Origin: Treponema sp.
GTDB lineage: Bacteria > Spirochaetota > Spirochaetia > Treponematales > Treponemataceae
Direction of reading: 5' to 3'
Assembly: GCA_004554075.1 (NCBI GenBank)
Contig: SFOB01000027.1
Location: 1-53,878 of the forward strand
DNA: 53,878 bases
A program made the translations under genes and the position numbers. Positions within the stretch are counted from its first letter, which is position 1; each line of letters opens with the position of its first letter. The notes under the pieces were generated by a model, which did no database searches, was not told the DNA's origin, and saw only the letters and a program-made list of their open reading frames with translations. Positions 41,461-50,396 of the stretch are shown here, one piece after another.

Positions 41461-42990
41461 TTAACGTGCATACTCCACGATTCGTGTCTCGCGGATCATT
41501 GTAAGTCTTATTCTTCCAGGATATCGCAAATCAGTTTCAATCTGCTTTGCAATATTGCGGGCAAGCTCTTTTACATCGCCATCGGCAATCTTCTCGTTAT
41601 TAACAAGAATGCGGAGCTCACGACCGGCCTGAATAGCGTATGCCTTTTCAACACCATTAAATCCTTCTGCAATAGCTTCAAGATTTTCAAGACGCTTAAC
41701 GTAGTTGTCGATTGTCTCGCGGCGTGCACCAGGACGTGCAGCAGAAATAGCATCTGCAATCTGAACAACAACTGCTTCAAGTGATTCTGTTGGTACGTCA
41801 TTATGGTGAGCAGCAATTGCATTAACAATAACCGGATTCTCACCCATCTTACGTGCCATTTCAGCACCAACTTCTGCGTGGTTCTGATCGCTGTCTGTTT
41901 CAGCTCCCTTACCAATATCATGAAGGATTGCAGCACGCTTTGCAATTTCGCGGTCTGCACCAATTTCTGCAGCAATCATGCTGGCAGCCATTGCAACTTC
42001 TTTTGAATGGTAAAGAACATTCTGACCGTAACTTGTACGGAAGTAAAGGCGGCCAAGAGCACGTATTCCGTCGGTATTCATATTGTGGATACCAAGGTCA
42101 AAGAGGGCCCGCTCCCCTTCTTCGTAAATCTTGTTCTGAATTTCGTGGGTAACCTTCTGAACGATTTCTTCGATTCTGGCCGGATGAATACGTCCGTCAG
42201 AAATAAGGCGTTCCAAAGATTCCTTTGCAATTTCCTTGCGAACCGGGTCAAAACAAGAGATAACTACAGCTTCAGGAGTATCATCAATAATGATATCTAC
42301 ACCAGTGAGAGTTTCGAGGGTGCGGATGTTGCGGCCTTCACGACCGATAATACGTCCCTTCATCTCGTCACTTGGAAGAGAAACTGTGGCTACTGTAATG
42401 TCGCTTGTTGTTTCCGGAGCAATTCTCTGAATTGTGGTAACAAGAATATCTTTTGCTTTCTTTTCTGCAGTAAGCTGAGCTTCCTGCTCGATTTTGTTGA
42501 TAAGAGCCTGTGCATCATGACGTGCGTCATTTTCAAGGTTCTTGATAATCAGATCTTTTGCTTCCTGCTGAGAAAGACCAGAGATCTTTTCAAGTTCCTG
42601 TCGATAAAGCTCTTCCTGTTTAGAAAGTTCTTCTTCTCTTTTTACCATTGCAGCTTTTTTATCTGCAAGTTCTTTTTCGTTTTTTTCAAATTCCGCTGCA
42701 CGCTGATCAAGGAGTTCTTCTTTCTTGTTTACCCTTGCCTCAAAGCGCTGCACTTCGGCTCTGCGTTCACGGTTCTCCCGCTCCTGCTGATTTCGTTCAC
42801 GAATGAGCTCATCTTTTGCATTTAACAAAATTTCTTTTTTCTGTGCTTCTGCTTCCCGAATAGCGTCCTGTTTAACGCGCTCGGCTTTCTGTTCAGAAGC
42901 TGTTAATTGAAATCTGGCATAAATCCAGCGAATAATCCATCCAAGAACAATTCCAGCAACAGGGAGAGCTATGTACAACACGATGTCCAT
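41461..42990 (-). CDS. rny: Ribonuclease Y
   Basis: This 509-residue endoribonuclease initiates mRNA decay. It has one N-terminal membrane anchor (residues ~4-22), a long charged coiled coil (~30-170), and a KH domain with GRIIGREGRNIRTLE. The HD domain has the metal-binding LHDIGKGAE. RIRLTMIRETRIVEYAR closes it. Length and order match RNase Y closely. It stands alone, convergent with the barrel gene. Confidence 0.96.
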   Translation of the reverse strand: MDIVLYIALPVAGIVLGWIIRWIYARFQLTASEQKAERVKQDAIREAEAQKKEILLNAKDELIRERNQQERENRERRAEVQRFEARVNKKEELLDQRAAEFEKNEKELADKKAAMVKREEELSKQEELYRQELEKISGLSQQEAKDLIIKNLENDARHDAQALINKIEQEAQLTAEKKAKDILVTTIQRIAPETTSDITVATVSLPSDEMKGRIIGREGRNIRTLETLTGVDIIIDDTPEAVVISCFDPVRKEIAKESLERLISDGRIHPARIEEIVQKVTHEIQNKIYEEGERALFDLGIHNMNTDGIRALGRLYFRTSYGQNVLYHSKEVAMAASMIAAEIGADREIAKRAAILHDIGKGAETDSDQNHAEVGAEMARKMGENPVIVNAIAAHHNDVPTESLEAVVVQIADAISAARPGARRETIDNYVKRLENLEAIAEGFNGVEKAYAIQAGRELRILVNNEKIADGDVKELARNIAKQIETDLRYPGRIRLTMIRETRIVEYAR

Positions 42991-43067
42991 ACTTCACTCC
43001 TACTGTAAATTTTTAGAATAGTTCAAATACAATAATACTATAAGAAGAGTCAGATGTCAAATTGATT

Positions 43068-43820
43068 TTACATGCTGAAATCTTTACCCAGATAAATCTC
43101 ACGCGCGACTTCGCTGGCAAGGATTTCCTGTTTGGTGCCCTGGGTCATTATGGTTCCCTGGTTTATGATGATTGCCCGGTCGGTAATTTCGAGGGTATCG
43201 CGGACATTGTGGTCTGTAATCAGAATGCCTATGCCTCTTTTTGCCAGCAGGCGGATCATACTCTTGATATCAGCTACCGCAATAGGGTCAATTCCGGCAA
43301 AAGGCTCGTCCAGAAGGAGGAATTTCGGCTCCATGGCAAGCGAACGGGCAATTTCTGTACGGCGGCGCTCACCACCAGAAAGAGTAAAGGCCTTCTGTTT
43401 GCGGATTCGGCCGATTGAAAACTCATCTATAAGTGATTCAAGGCGATATTTTTTTTCTTCTTTTGTAAGGTCTTTACGTGTTTCAAGAATGGACCAGATA
43501 TTTTCTTCAACTGTAAATTTACGGAAAACTGAAGGTTCCTGAGGAAGGTAGGCAATTCCAAGGCGGGCTCTTTTATACATTGGAAGACCGGTGATGCGCT
43601 GGTCATCAAGAAAAACTTCACCCGCTGTCGGCTTATAAAAACCTACGACCATATAGAAGGTTGTGGTTTTACCGGCTCCGTTAGGACCAAGCAGGCCCAG
43701 AACCTCGCCCATCTGCATGGAGAATTCAACACCGCGAACAACTTTTTTGTGACCAAACTGCTTATAAAGACTGGTAACACGCAGAGTGTGTCCCATCTTC
43801 ATGCCGCTTTCATTCTCCAT
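43068..43820 (-). CDS. lptB: LptB-type ABC ATPase
   Basis: This 250-residue ATPase powers outward transport of lipopolysaccharide-like lipid through LptFG. Walker A is GPNGAGKTT. The signature is LSGGERRRTEIARSL, Walker B is FLLLDEPFAGIDPIAV, and the switch His is in LITDHNVRDTLE, all LptB-like. The start at 43820 has GAGGA upstream. Longer in-frame starts fall inside lptA. It overlaps the lptA stop by 11 bases. lptF, lptG and lptD are not in the window. Confidence 0.92.
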   Translation of the reverse strand: MENESGMKMGHTLRVTSLYKQFGHKKVVRGVEFSMQMGEVLGLLGPNGAGKTTTFYMVVGFYKPTAGEVFLDDQRITGLPMYKRARLGIAYLPQEPSVFRKFTVEENIWSILETRKDLTKEEKKYRLESLIDEFSIGRIRKQKAFTLSGGERRRTEIARSLAMEPKFLLLDEPFAGIDPIAVADIKSMIRLLAKRGIGILITDHNVRDTLEITDRAIIINQGTIMTQGTKQEILASEVAREIYLGKDFSM

Positions 43821-44598
43821 TTTTACTTTCCTCTTTTTTTCCAGATTCTGGCGGCTCAGGCTTTTCCTCATTTCCTGGATTTCCAGGTATTTCAGGTCTT
43901 TCTGCAGCAGCATCCGGAATCTCACCATCCGGAACTTCCGGACTTTCAGCAGCTTTTTCTTCCGGCTTTTTAGTATCAGTTACCTTACCCTTTACATTTC
44001 CGCCAAGAGTAATATCCTGAGTTTCCATATTAAGGCTTATATTCTGGGCCCTGAAAACATCTTCATTTTGTTTAACCTGGGCATTTCCAGAAAGCTCAAG
44101 CAGCTGGCTTTTTTTGTAGTAAACGGCATAAGAACCGGAGCAGACATTATCCTTCTGTGTAAGCCTTATCTGCACCTGAAGAACAGCAATTTCTTCATCC
44201 TGATTATACTCAATAATCTGAGCTTCTGCCTTTACATCATTATCTTTATCATCAAGTTTTACATTACCCTTAAGAAGGGCAATTTTAGTAATTCTGTCGT
44301 ACTCAAGAGAATCACAGTTAAAATCCATATGAGCTTCCAGATTCTTTCCGGAAATACTGCCACTTGCCTTTATATAACGATAATTGTCACCGGAAAGCTC
44401 CACTTCATCCGCCTGAATTTCCATTGTTTCAGTTTTGATGTAGGCGTTACCGGAAAGGGTTGTTGTTGTATTGGTATTGCCGGCCTGACCACTCATACGG
44501 TTTGCAGAAAAGGTGATTTTTTCGGCAAATAAGGGAGAGGCCAAAAATGTCATAGAAAGAGAAATCAGGATTGTCGAAAAGAGTTTTTTACTGTGCAT
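43810..44598 (-). CDS. lptA: LptA-like periplasmic bridge protein (OstA domain)
   Basis: This 262-residue protein has a signal peptide (MHSKKLFSTILISLSMTFLA, cut after LFA) and a beta-jellyroll OstA domain (residues ~27-190) with TTLSGNAYIKTETMEIQADE and LSGNAQVKQNEDVFRAQNIS. A Pro/Glu-rich acidic tail (~200-262) is an unusual extension. LptA forms the bridge carrying lipid from the inner to the outer membrane. The start at 44598 overlaps the lptC stop by 11 bases, and its own end overlaps lptB by 11 bases. Confidence 0.85.
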   Translation of the reverse strand: MHSKKLFSTILISLSMTFLASPLFAEKITFSANRMSGQAGNTNTTTTLSGNAYIKTETMEIQADEVELSGDNYRYIKASGSISGKNLEAHMDFNCDSLEYDRITKIALLKGNVKLDDKDNDVKAEAQIIEYNQDEEIAVLQVQIRLTQKDNVCSGSYAVYYKKSQLLELSGNAQVKQNEDVFRAQNISLNMETQDITLGGNVKGKVTDTKKPEEKAAESPEVPDGEIPDAAAERPEIPGNPGNEEKPEPPESGKKEESKNGE

Positions 44599-45193
44599 CT
44601 TCTTTCTGAGGCTGCGCTTCTCCACTTTCTTCTCCACCGGCAGCGACTTTATCATCACTTGTTTCTATAGTTCCAGTAATGTTGCCACGGAAAGAAAAAG
44701 ACTTGCTGATTCCGCTGGCAGAAAAACCGCTTCCTCTCATTATTGTATCATCTTTTTCGATTTTTACCATATCACTGCGGCCACTTGTAAGCTGTTCTGA
44801 ACGGCCATTCCACTTTAGGGCAGAAGCCTGAAAACGAACCTTTTCCGGGGCATTATAAAGCTCTATATCATCATAAAGTTCATAAAGCTTTTTTCCTGAG
44901 TCTGCAAAAAGGATTCCGCAGCTGCCTTCAGTTTCTACCTGCCCCTTTTTGTCATAGGCAGTAAAGGCAATATTTTTTCCGTAGGTTTCATTGCTGTTTT
45001 TATACTGCTCAAGAGTTCCGGCAGTAACTTCAAGCGTAGGTTCCGTATTTTCGTAGCGTACAAGTTTTGTGTCTTCGAAAACGAATTCCGGAACCTTATC
45101 TTCTGAATGTACAGTTTCAGTATACTTGAGAGAACATGAGGAAAGAAGAATAAATACAATACAGAGGCTAGAAATCCTGCTTGATTTTTTCAA
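44588..45193 (-). CDS. lptC: LptC-like lipoprotein
   Basis: This 201-residue protein has a lipobox (LLSSC), so it is probably anchored by lipid, unlike the membrane helix of E. coli LptC. The following domain (residues ~35-170) has the LptC-like YENTEPTLEVTAGTLEQYKN and KVRFQASALKWNGRSEQLTS. The start is TTG with AAAGGA upstream, 26 bases inside the acyl-CoA synthetase gene. Position directly before lptA and lptB supports the call. Confidence 0.8.
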   Translation of the reverse strand: MKKSSRISSLCIVFILLSSCSLKYTETVHSEDKVPEFVFEDTKLVRYENTEPTLEVTAGTLEQYKNSNETYGKNIAFTAYDKKGQVETEGSCGILFADSGKKLYELYDDIELYNAPEKVRFQASALKWNGRSEQLTSGRSDMVKIEKDDTIMRGSGFSASGISKSFSFRGNITGTIETSDDKVAAGGEESGEAQPQKEDAQ

Positions 45194-46880
45194 TATCCTT
45201 TCCCTTATCTTTTTCGCGGATTTCTACGCGGCGGATTTTTCCGCTGATAGTTTTTGGAAGTTCATCCACGAATTCATAAATACGAGGAATCTTATACATA
45301 GCAGTATTTTCTTTTGCAAATGTAGAGATTTCAACTTCCATCTCTTTTGGATCTTTATCTTTATAAGAAGGAACAAGAACAATAGTTGCTTTTACAATCT
45401 GACCGCGCTTTGCATCTTCAACACCGGTAACGGCACATTCCATTACTGCAGGGTGTTTCTGAAGAATTGACTCAACCTCAAAAGGAGAGATTCTGTAACC
45501 AGAAGATTTAATAATGTCGTCCTTGCGGCCAACGAACCAGATATAGCCGTCGTCATCGCGGTAAACATTATCACCTGTATGATAGAAACCACCGTCAAAA
45601 GCTTCGGCAGTAAGAGAAATATCTTTATGATAACCAGTAAGCAAACCAAAAGGATGGCCCTGATCAACATGAATACAAAGTTCACCTACTTCTCCGTTTG
45701 GAACAGGCTTATCGTTTGGATTAAGGATTTCTACATCGTAAGCTGGGCTTGGACGTCCCATTGAACCAGGCTTAACAGGAGAGTCTGCAAATTCCATAAA
45801 GTTTCCGCAGATAACTGCAGATTCAGACTGACCATAACCTTCGTAAATGCGCTTACCTGTCTGTTCAAGCCATCTGTCATAAACTTCGCCGTTCAAAGCT
45901 TCACCGGCTGTAGAAAAGCGCTGGCACTTGCTCAGGTCGTACTTTGAAAGATCCTGACGAACCAGGAAGCGGTAAACTGTTGGTGGTGCACAGAAGGTTG
46001 TAAGACCATACTTAGAAATCAGGGTAAGCATCTTATCCGGCTTGAGCATGTTCATATCGTAAACAAACTGAGCTGTACCGCAGATCCACTGACCGTAAAT
46101 CTTACCCCAGCTGGCCTTAGCCCAACCAGTTTCAGCAATTGTAAGGTGAAGACCATCATCTACAACACAGTGCCAGTATTTTGCAGTAATGATATGACCG
46201 ATTGGATATGTAAAGTCGTGAAGAACCATTTTAGGATAACCCGATGTACCAGATGTAAAGTACATGAGCATTGGATCTGAATTGTGAGTTGCAGCTTCTC
46301 CTACAGGACGAGGGAACTCAGGATCAATTTTTTCATATTCTTCATGGAAGTTTATCCAGCCTTCGCGGTCTGGTCCAACTGTAACAAGATACTGTACAGA
46401 AGGTGATTTTTCCATTGCCTTTTCAATTTCTTCCTGAACGTGAGGATTATCATAAGAGATAATCATTTTTACGTCGGCAGCATTTGTACGGTATTCAATA
46501 TCTGATTTTAAGAGCTGGTCAGAAGCGGCAATTGCAACAGCACCGATTCTGTGAAGAGCTGGCAAAAGGAACCACCACTCGTAACGGCGGCGGAGCATAA
46601 GCATAACCATGTCGCCTTTTTTGATTCCCTTAAGGGTAAGCCAGTAAGCTGCACGCTTTGACTCGCGGGAAATGTCTGCAAAGGTAAAAATCTTTGCTTC
46701 GTCAGAATTATCATCTATCCATACAAGAGCGCGCTTGTCCGGTGTTTCACGGGCATAGCGGTCTACAATGTCATATGCAAAATTGAAGTTTTCTGGAGCC
46801 TGAAGACGGCAGTTTGCCTTAAGATCCTCGTAAGATGTGTATTCGCGGTAATTTTTAATATATTCATGGGCAAGATTCAT
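45168..46880 (-). CDS. AMP-forming acyl-CoA synthetase
   Basis: This 570-residue enzyme activates a carboxylic acid with ATP and CoA. The P-loop is YFTSGTSGYPKMV. GYGQSESAVICGNF is the adenylate motif, and YHTGDNVYRDDDGYIWFVGR holds the ATP-binding Asp. The catalytic Lys is in PKTISGKIRRVEIR. The layout (FTFADISRESKRAAYWLTLKGI) resembles medium-chain or butyryl-CoA synthetases more than AcsA. It is the first gene of the operon with lptC-lptA-lptB, which is unusual. AGGGGTGG lies upstream of the start. Confidence 0.92.
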   Translation of the reverse strand: MNLAHEYIKNYREYTSYEDLKANCRLQAPENFNFAYDIVDRYARETPDKRALVWIDDNSDEAKIFTFADISRESKRAAYWLTLKGIKKGDMVMLMLRRRYEWWFLLPALHRIGAVAIAASDQLLKSDIEYRTNAADVKMIISYDNPHVQEEIEKAMEKSPSVQYLVTVGPDREGWINFHEEYEKIDPEFPRPVGEAATHNSDPMLMYFTSGTSGYPKMVLHDFTYPIGHIITAKYWHCVVDDGLHLTIAETGWAKASWGKIYGQWICGTAQFVYDMNMLKPDKMLTLISKYGLTTFCAPPTVYRFLVRQDLSKYDLSKCQRFSTAGEALNGEVYDRWLEQTGKRIYEGYGQSESAVICGNFMEFADSPVKPGSMGRPSPAYDVEILNPNDKPVPNGEVGELCIHVDQGHPFGLLTGYHKDISLTAEAFDGGFYHTGDNVYRDDDGYIWFVGRKDDIIKSSGYRISPFEVESILQKHPAVMECAVTGVEDAKRGQIVKATIVLVPSYKDKDPKEMEVEISTFAKENTAMYKIPRIYEFVDELPKTISGKIRRVEIREKDKGKDIEKIKQDF

Positions 46881-46918
46881 AGTGCCACCCCTTTTTTGTT
46901 CTCCGTAGTTTATCTGGT

Positions 46919-46948
46919 ATATTATGACATTATAGAAATTTTTGTCAA
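46919..46948 (-). promoter_or_regulatory. Promoter of the acyl-CoA synthetase-lpt operon
   Basis: On the minus strand TTGACA (46943-46948) and TAATAT (46919-46924) are separated by 18 bases. The start codon is at 46880 with its own ribosome site. Confidence 0.65.
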
Positions 46949-46970
46949 CATATGCTAAGGTGTTGGAGCT

Positions 46971-47629
46971 ATGAGTGAAATGTGTTACCGCTGTTTTAAG
47001 CCTAAATCAGCCTGCCTTTGTTCCTATACAAAAGAAATTGATCCTGGCATTAAGTTTGTGCTTTTAATGCATCAGAAAGAAGCAAAACGCCAGAGAACAG
47101 GAACAGGCCATATAGCAAAGATTTCTCTTAAAGACGCAGAGATTCTTGTTGGCTTTGAGTTTGAACACAATAAAAGACTGCAGGAGCTTCTTGCAGATCC
47201 TCAGTATTTCCCTGTTATGATGTATCCCGGTGAAGAAGCCTGGACGGCGCGCCGCGAAGGCTTTGCAGAGGCATTGGCCGGCAGAAAACTTCTTTTTGTG
47301 CCCGAAAGCTGATTGAACATAACCCATTTTTGTTGAAACTGCCCCGCCTCTCTTTTTACGGCGACTACCGTTCTATTTTTACTTTTAAGCACGAGCCGAG
47401 GCCGGAATATATATCCACAGTTGAGTCATGTTATTATCTGATTAAGGAAATGCAGAGTGCGGGACTGTGTGATGCCAGCATAGATCCAGAACCGATGATG
47501 GATGCTTTTAAACAGATGATTAAATTTCAGCTGCAGGCGGAAAATGAAAGAATTCTGGGGATTCGGCCGAACAGCCACAACTACGACGCAAAGTATAATA
47601 AGATTAGAGAGATTCCGAAGTTTGATTAA
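46971..47629 (+). pseudogene. DTW-domain (tRNA-uridine modification) gene, frameshifted
   Basis: The first frame (46971-47312) begins MSEMCYRCFKPKSACLC, the zinc-binding start of DTW proteins, and includes VLLMHQKEAKRQRTGTG. It stops soon after AGRKLLFV. A second frame, entered just before the stop, reads CARKLIEHNPFLLKLPRLSF and continues to 47629. Between KLLFV and CARKL the family should have a segment containing the signature Asp-x-Thr-Trp. It is absent, and the frames do not match. A deletion of 3n+1 bases, perhaps between two TGTG copies, would explain this. Family members transfer an aminocarboxypropyl group to tRNA uridine. The gene is broken unless this is a sequence error. Confidence 0.8.
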
Positions 47630-49302
47630 TTATAAGGCTTTGTACCTTGCGGCACGTACTCACCGTTAACCGCACCTAACATTGCCTTCAATGAATAATC
47701 ACAGCGCCAGCTGTAGCCAAGCAGAATGCTGTCTGCCCACTGAAGTTTTTCTGTAAGTGTCGGCGTCATATTACAAAGCACAACAACCCTCTTTCCAGAG
47801 CCTTTAAAGTATTCTGCAATCTTCACATGATTTTCACTTGATACACAGATTATGATTGTATCATAACCAGATACAACAGACGGAAGATTATCTATAACCC
47901 ACTGTGTTTCGTTAGGTCCCGTTTCGTAGGTATAGTGGAATTCGCCGGCATCAGGCCAGCGCTGCTTACCTGCCTTAAAGAAGCTTGTAAGAGAGCCCAT
48001 AAGAAGAACGCGGCCGGCCTTATCTGCAGTAAGAGGGAGACTACCCTGCTTTTCCACAGTCACAGAACGACAGGCCTGTTCAAGGAAGAACTTTTCACCT
48101 TCGCGGTCCGGAATATGAGAATCAATTGCCTCTGCATCCGGATAAAGAGGAGCTGCATTGCCGCTCTTAAAATAGTCGAGTTTTGCCTTTATTACACGGC
48201 GGGCAGCATCCTGAACGCGGTCATGGAAAGTCTTATCCAGAGTCATAAGCTCCAGGTTTTTATACCAGAGGGCTTCGTTTAATTTTGCAGTAGTAGAAGA
48301 AAGAATGATATCGTTACCAGCCTCAAGTGCCATCTTAAAGGAATTAGACATTGTTCCTGCATAAACGGTGGCACCAACCATCATCATATCATCAGTAATA
48401 ATAAGTCCTTCATAACCAAGCTGATTTCTAAGCAGGTCTGTAAGGAAATAGTTTGAAAGAGAAGCCGGAGCTCCAGAAGTTTCAATCAAAGGGAAACTTA
48501 AATGGCCCGACATAATTGCAGGCACTTTTTCTTTTATAAGATAAAGATAAGGTGTAAGCTCACGATTCTTAAAAGTCTCAAAATCAATATTGATTACAGG
48601 CAGTTTTCCGTGTGAGTCCAGACTAGTGTCGCCATGGCCCGGAAAATGCTTTGCAGTAGAAAGCACACCTGCTGCTTCTGAACCTGATACAAAGGCCGCG
48701 CCAAGCACACCTGTTTTATCAGGATCATCACCAAAAGAACGGGTTCCAATAATCGAAGAGTCGTGGTCTGTAAAAAGATCTACGGTAGGCGCAAAGTTCA
48801 TGTTGATTCCAAGCGCCTTTATTTCACGGCTGATGTAATAAGCCGTTTTCCAGGCGTCTACAGGATATCCGCCCGCCCCTATTGCCATGTTGCCCGGAGT
48901 TATGGAAGTATCACCTTTAACGTGACGGATCCAGCCGCCTTCCTGGTCTGTTGCAACAAAAAGAGGAATCTGAAAACGACCTTCAGCCGCTTCTTTCTGC
49001 AAACCTGAAATAGATTTTGCTACAAGGTAGATATCATCAGTATTCCAGCCGAAAACTTTAACGCTGCCAAGGCCGCGCTCAACCCACTGATACAAAAGTT
49101 CAGGAGGTTCTGCACCTGCCCAGCCAAACATAAAGGTTTGAGAAAGAAGTTCGGCATCTGTCATTTCGTCGGTAATGCGCTGAGCAAGTTCATCATTGGG
49201 AAGCTTGCTCCAGAAGTTCACTGTGTTCTGAGGAACAGACCAGAGCAAAGAAGAGGCAGAAATTGTAACAGCAAGAAGAAAGGCGGGAAGTTTTTTAAGC
49301 AT
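47626..49302 (-). CDS. GH3 glycosidase (NagZ/beta-N-acetylhexosaminidase type), secreted
   Basis: This 558-residue protein has a signal peptide (residues 1-23) and a GH3 barrel (~40-385). The KHFPGHGDTSLDSHGKLP segment carries the His/Asp pair used as acid/base in NagZ-type GH3. The nucleophile Asp is in LIITDDMMMVGA. A second domain (~400-558) resembles the GH3 C-terminal sandwich. It probably removes N-acetylglucosamine or other beta-linked sugars in the periplasm. Its stop overlaps the convergent DTW gene by four bases. Its start overlaps the trxB stop by eight bases. Confidence 0.88.
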   Translation of the reverse strand: MLKKLPAFLLAVTISASSLLWSVPQNTVNFWSKLPNDELAQRITDEMTDAELLSQTFMFGWAGAEPPELLYQWVERGLGSVKVFGWNTDDIYLVAKSISGLQKEAAEGRFQIPLFVATDQEGGWIRHVKGDTSITPGNMAIGAGGYPVDAWKTAYYISREIKALGINMNFAPTVDLFTDHDSSIIGTRSFGDDPDKTGVLGAAFVSGSEAAGVLSTAKHFPGHGDTSLDSHGKLPVINIDFETFKNRELTPYLYLIKEKVPAIMSGHLSFPLIETSGAPASLSNYFLTDLLRNQLGYEGLIITDDMMMVGATVYAGTMSNSFKMALEAGNDIILSSTTAKLNEALWYKNLELMTLDKTFHDRVQDAARRVIKAKLDYFKSGNAAPLYPDAEAIDSHIPDREGEKFFLEQACRSVTVEKQGSLPLTADKAGRVLLMGSLTSFFKAGKQRWPDAGEFHYTYETGPNETQWVIDNLPSVVSGYDTIIICVSSENHVKIAEYFKGSGKRVVVLCNMTPTLTEKLQWADSILLGYSWRCDYSLKAMLGAVNGEYVPQGTKPYN

Positions 49303-50221
49303 TTCTGATTCTTTCGCTTGCTACGTGAGCGGCGATTGCTCCATCTGAAACTGCGGTAACTACCTGACGGAATGGCTTGCTGCGGACATCTCCGGCAACA
49401 AAAAGGCCAGGCACTGAAGTTTCCATATTTTCATCGGTAAGAATATAGCCGGCAGGATCTTTAGGAAGCATTTCAACAAGGTCTGTTTGAGGAAGCATTC
49501 CGGTAAAGATAAAAACAGCATCAGTTGAAAGTTCTGTTACTTCTCCGGTTTTTACATTTTCTACGACAACTGATTCAACCTTTACAGAACCCTTGATTTC
49601 TTTAACAACAGAATCATAGACAGGCTTAACCCCGGCAGCAAGCATCTTATCAATTACTGCCTGCTGGGCACGAAACTTGTCTCGTCTGTGAATAATAGAA
49701 ACATCAGATGAAAGTGTTGAAAGATAAATAGCCTCGCTGCAGGCAGAATCTCCTCCACCTACAACTACAATTTTCTTATTACGGAAGAATGGACCATCAC
49801 AGGTAGCACAATAAGAAACACCACGTCCAGAAAATTCCTTTTCACCAGGAACTTCAAGATTGCGGTGAATTGCACCTGTTGCAATACAAAGGCAGGTTGC
49901 CTCATAAGAAGACTTGCGGGTTTTTACAAGGAAGTTTCCGCCGGTCTTATCTATAGAAAGAACATTGTCCTGTACAACTTTAGCGCCAAAAGCTTCTGCC
50001 TGCTTCTGCATAGTCATCATATAAGTTGCACCGTCTACTGCCGGGAACACTCCAGGATAATTTTCAAGTTCAGAAATCTGAAGCACCTGTCCGCCAGCCC
50101 CCGCTACATCGAGTACGAGAACCGAAAGACCGCCGCGTGCAGCATACTGGGCAGAAGCAAGACCAGCGCAGCCCGCACCAATTACAACATAATCAAATTT
50201 TTCAGAATTCATATTTTCCAT
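49295..50221 (-). CDS. trxB: Thioredoxin reductase
   Basis: This 308-residue flavoenzyme reduces thioredoxin with NADPH. FAD-binding VIGAGCAGLASA is near residue 14, the redox site is YCATCDGPFF, NADPH-binding VVVGGGDSACSEA follows, and the C-terminal FAD motif is GLFVAGDVRSKPFRQV. The start at 50221 has GAGG nearby. A TGT-TACAAT box lies ten bases upstream, which would give a leader of only a few bases. GH3 follows with an eight-base overlap. Confidence 0.95.
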   Translation of the reverse strand: MENMNSEKFDYVVIGAGCAGLASAQYAARGGLSVLVLDVAGAGGQVLQISELENYPGVFPAVDGATYMMTMQKQAEAFGAKVVQDNVLSIDKTGGNFLVKTRKSSYEATCLCIATGAIHRNLEVPGEKEFSGRGVSYCATCDGPFFRNKKIVVVGGGDSACSEAIYLSTLSSDVSIIHRRDKFRAQQAVIDKMLAAGVKPVYDSVVKEIKGSVKVESVVVENVKTGEVTELSTDAVFIFTGMLPQTDLVEMLPKDPAGYILTDENMETSVPGLFVAGDVRSKPFRQVVTAVSDGAIAAHVASERIRNA

Positions 50222-50381
50222 AGACACCTCAATTGTAACAAAATTTGCAGTATTACTCTAGCAGATTAAGCATTTTCATAAGGGAGTATATAAAGTCTCA
50301 TAATTAGTGTCAATAGATTGTATACAATTTAATTGCCTGTATAACATCAATTATAAAATAATTTCTTTTGGAATATTATTG

Positions 50382-50390
50382 TGTTATAAT
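50382..50390 (+). promoter_or_regulatory. Extended -10 box, leaderless start of the diguanylate cyclase
   Basis: TGT-TATAAT is followed by TTAAGA and then ATG 50397, with no ribosome site. The -35 position (50362-50367) is poor (TTTCTT), consistent with an extended -10 promoter. Confidence 0.6.
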
Positions 50391-50396
50391 TTAAGA

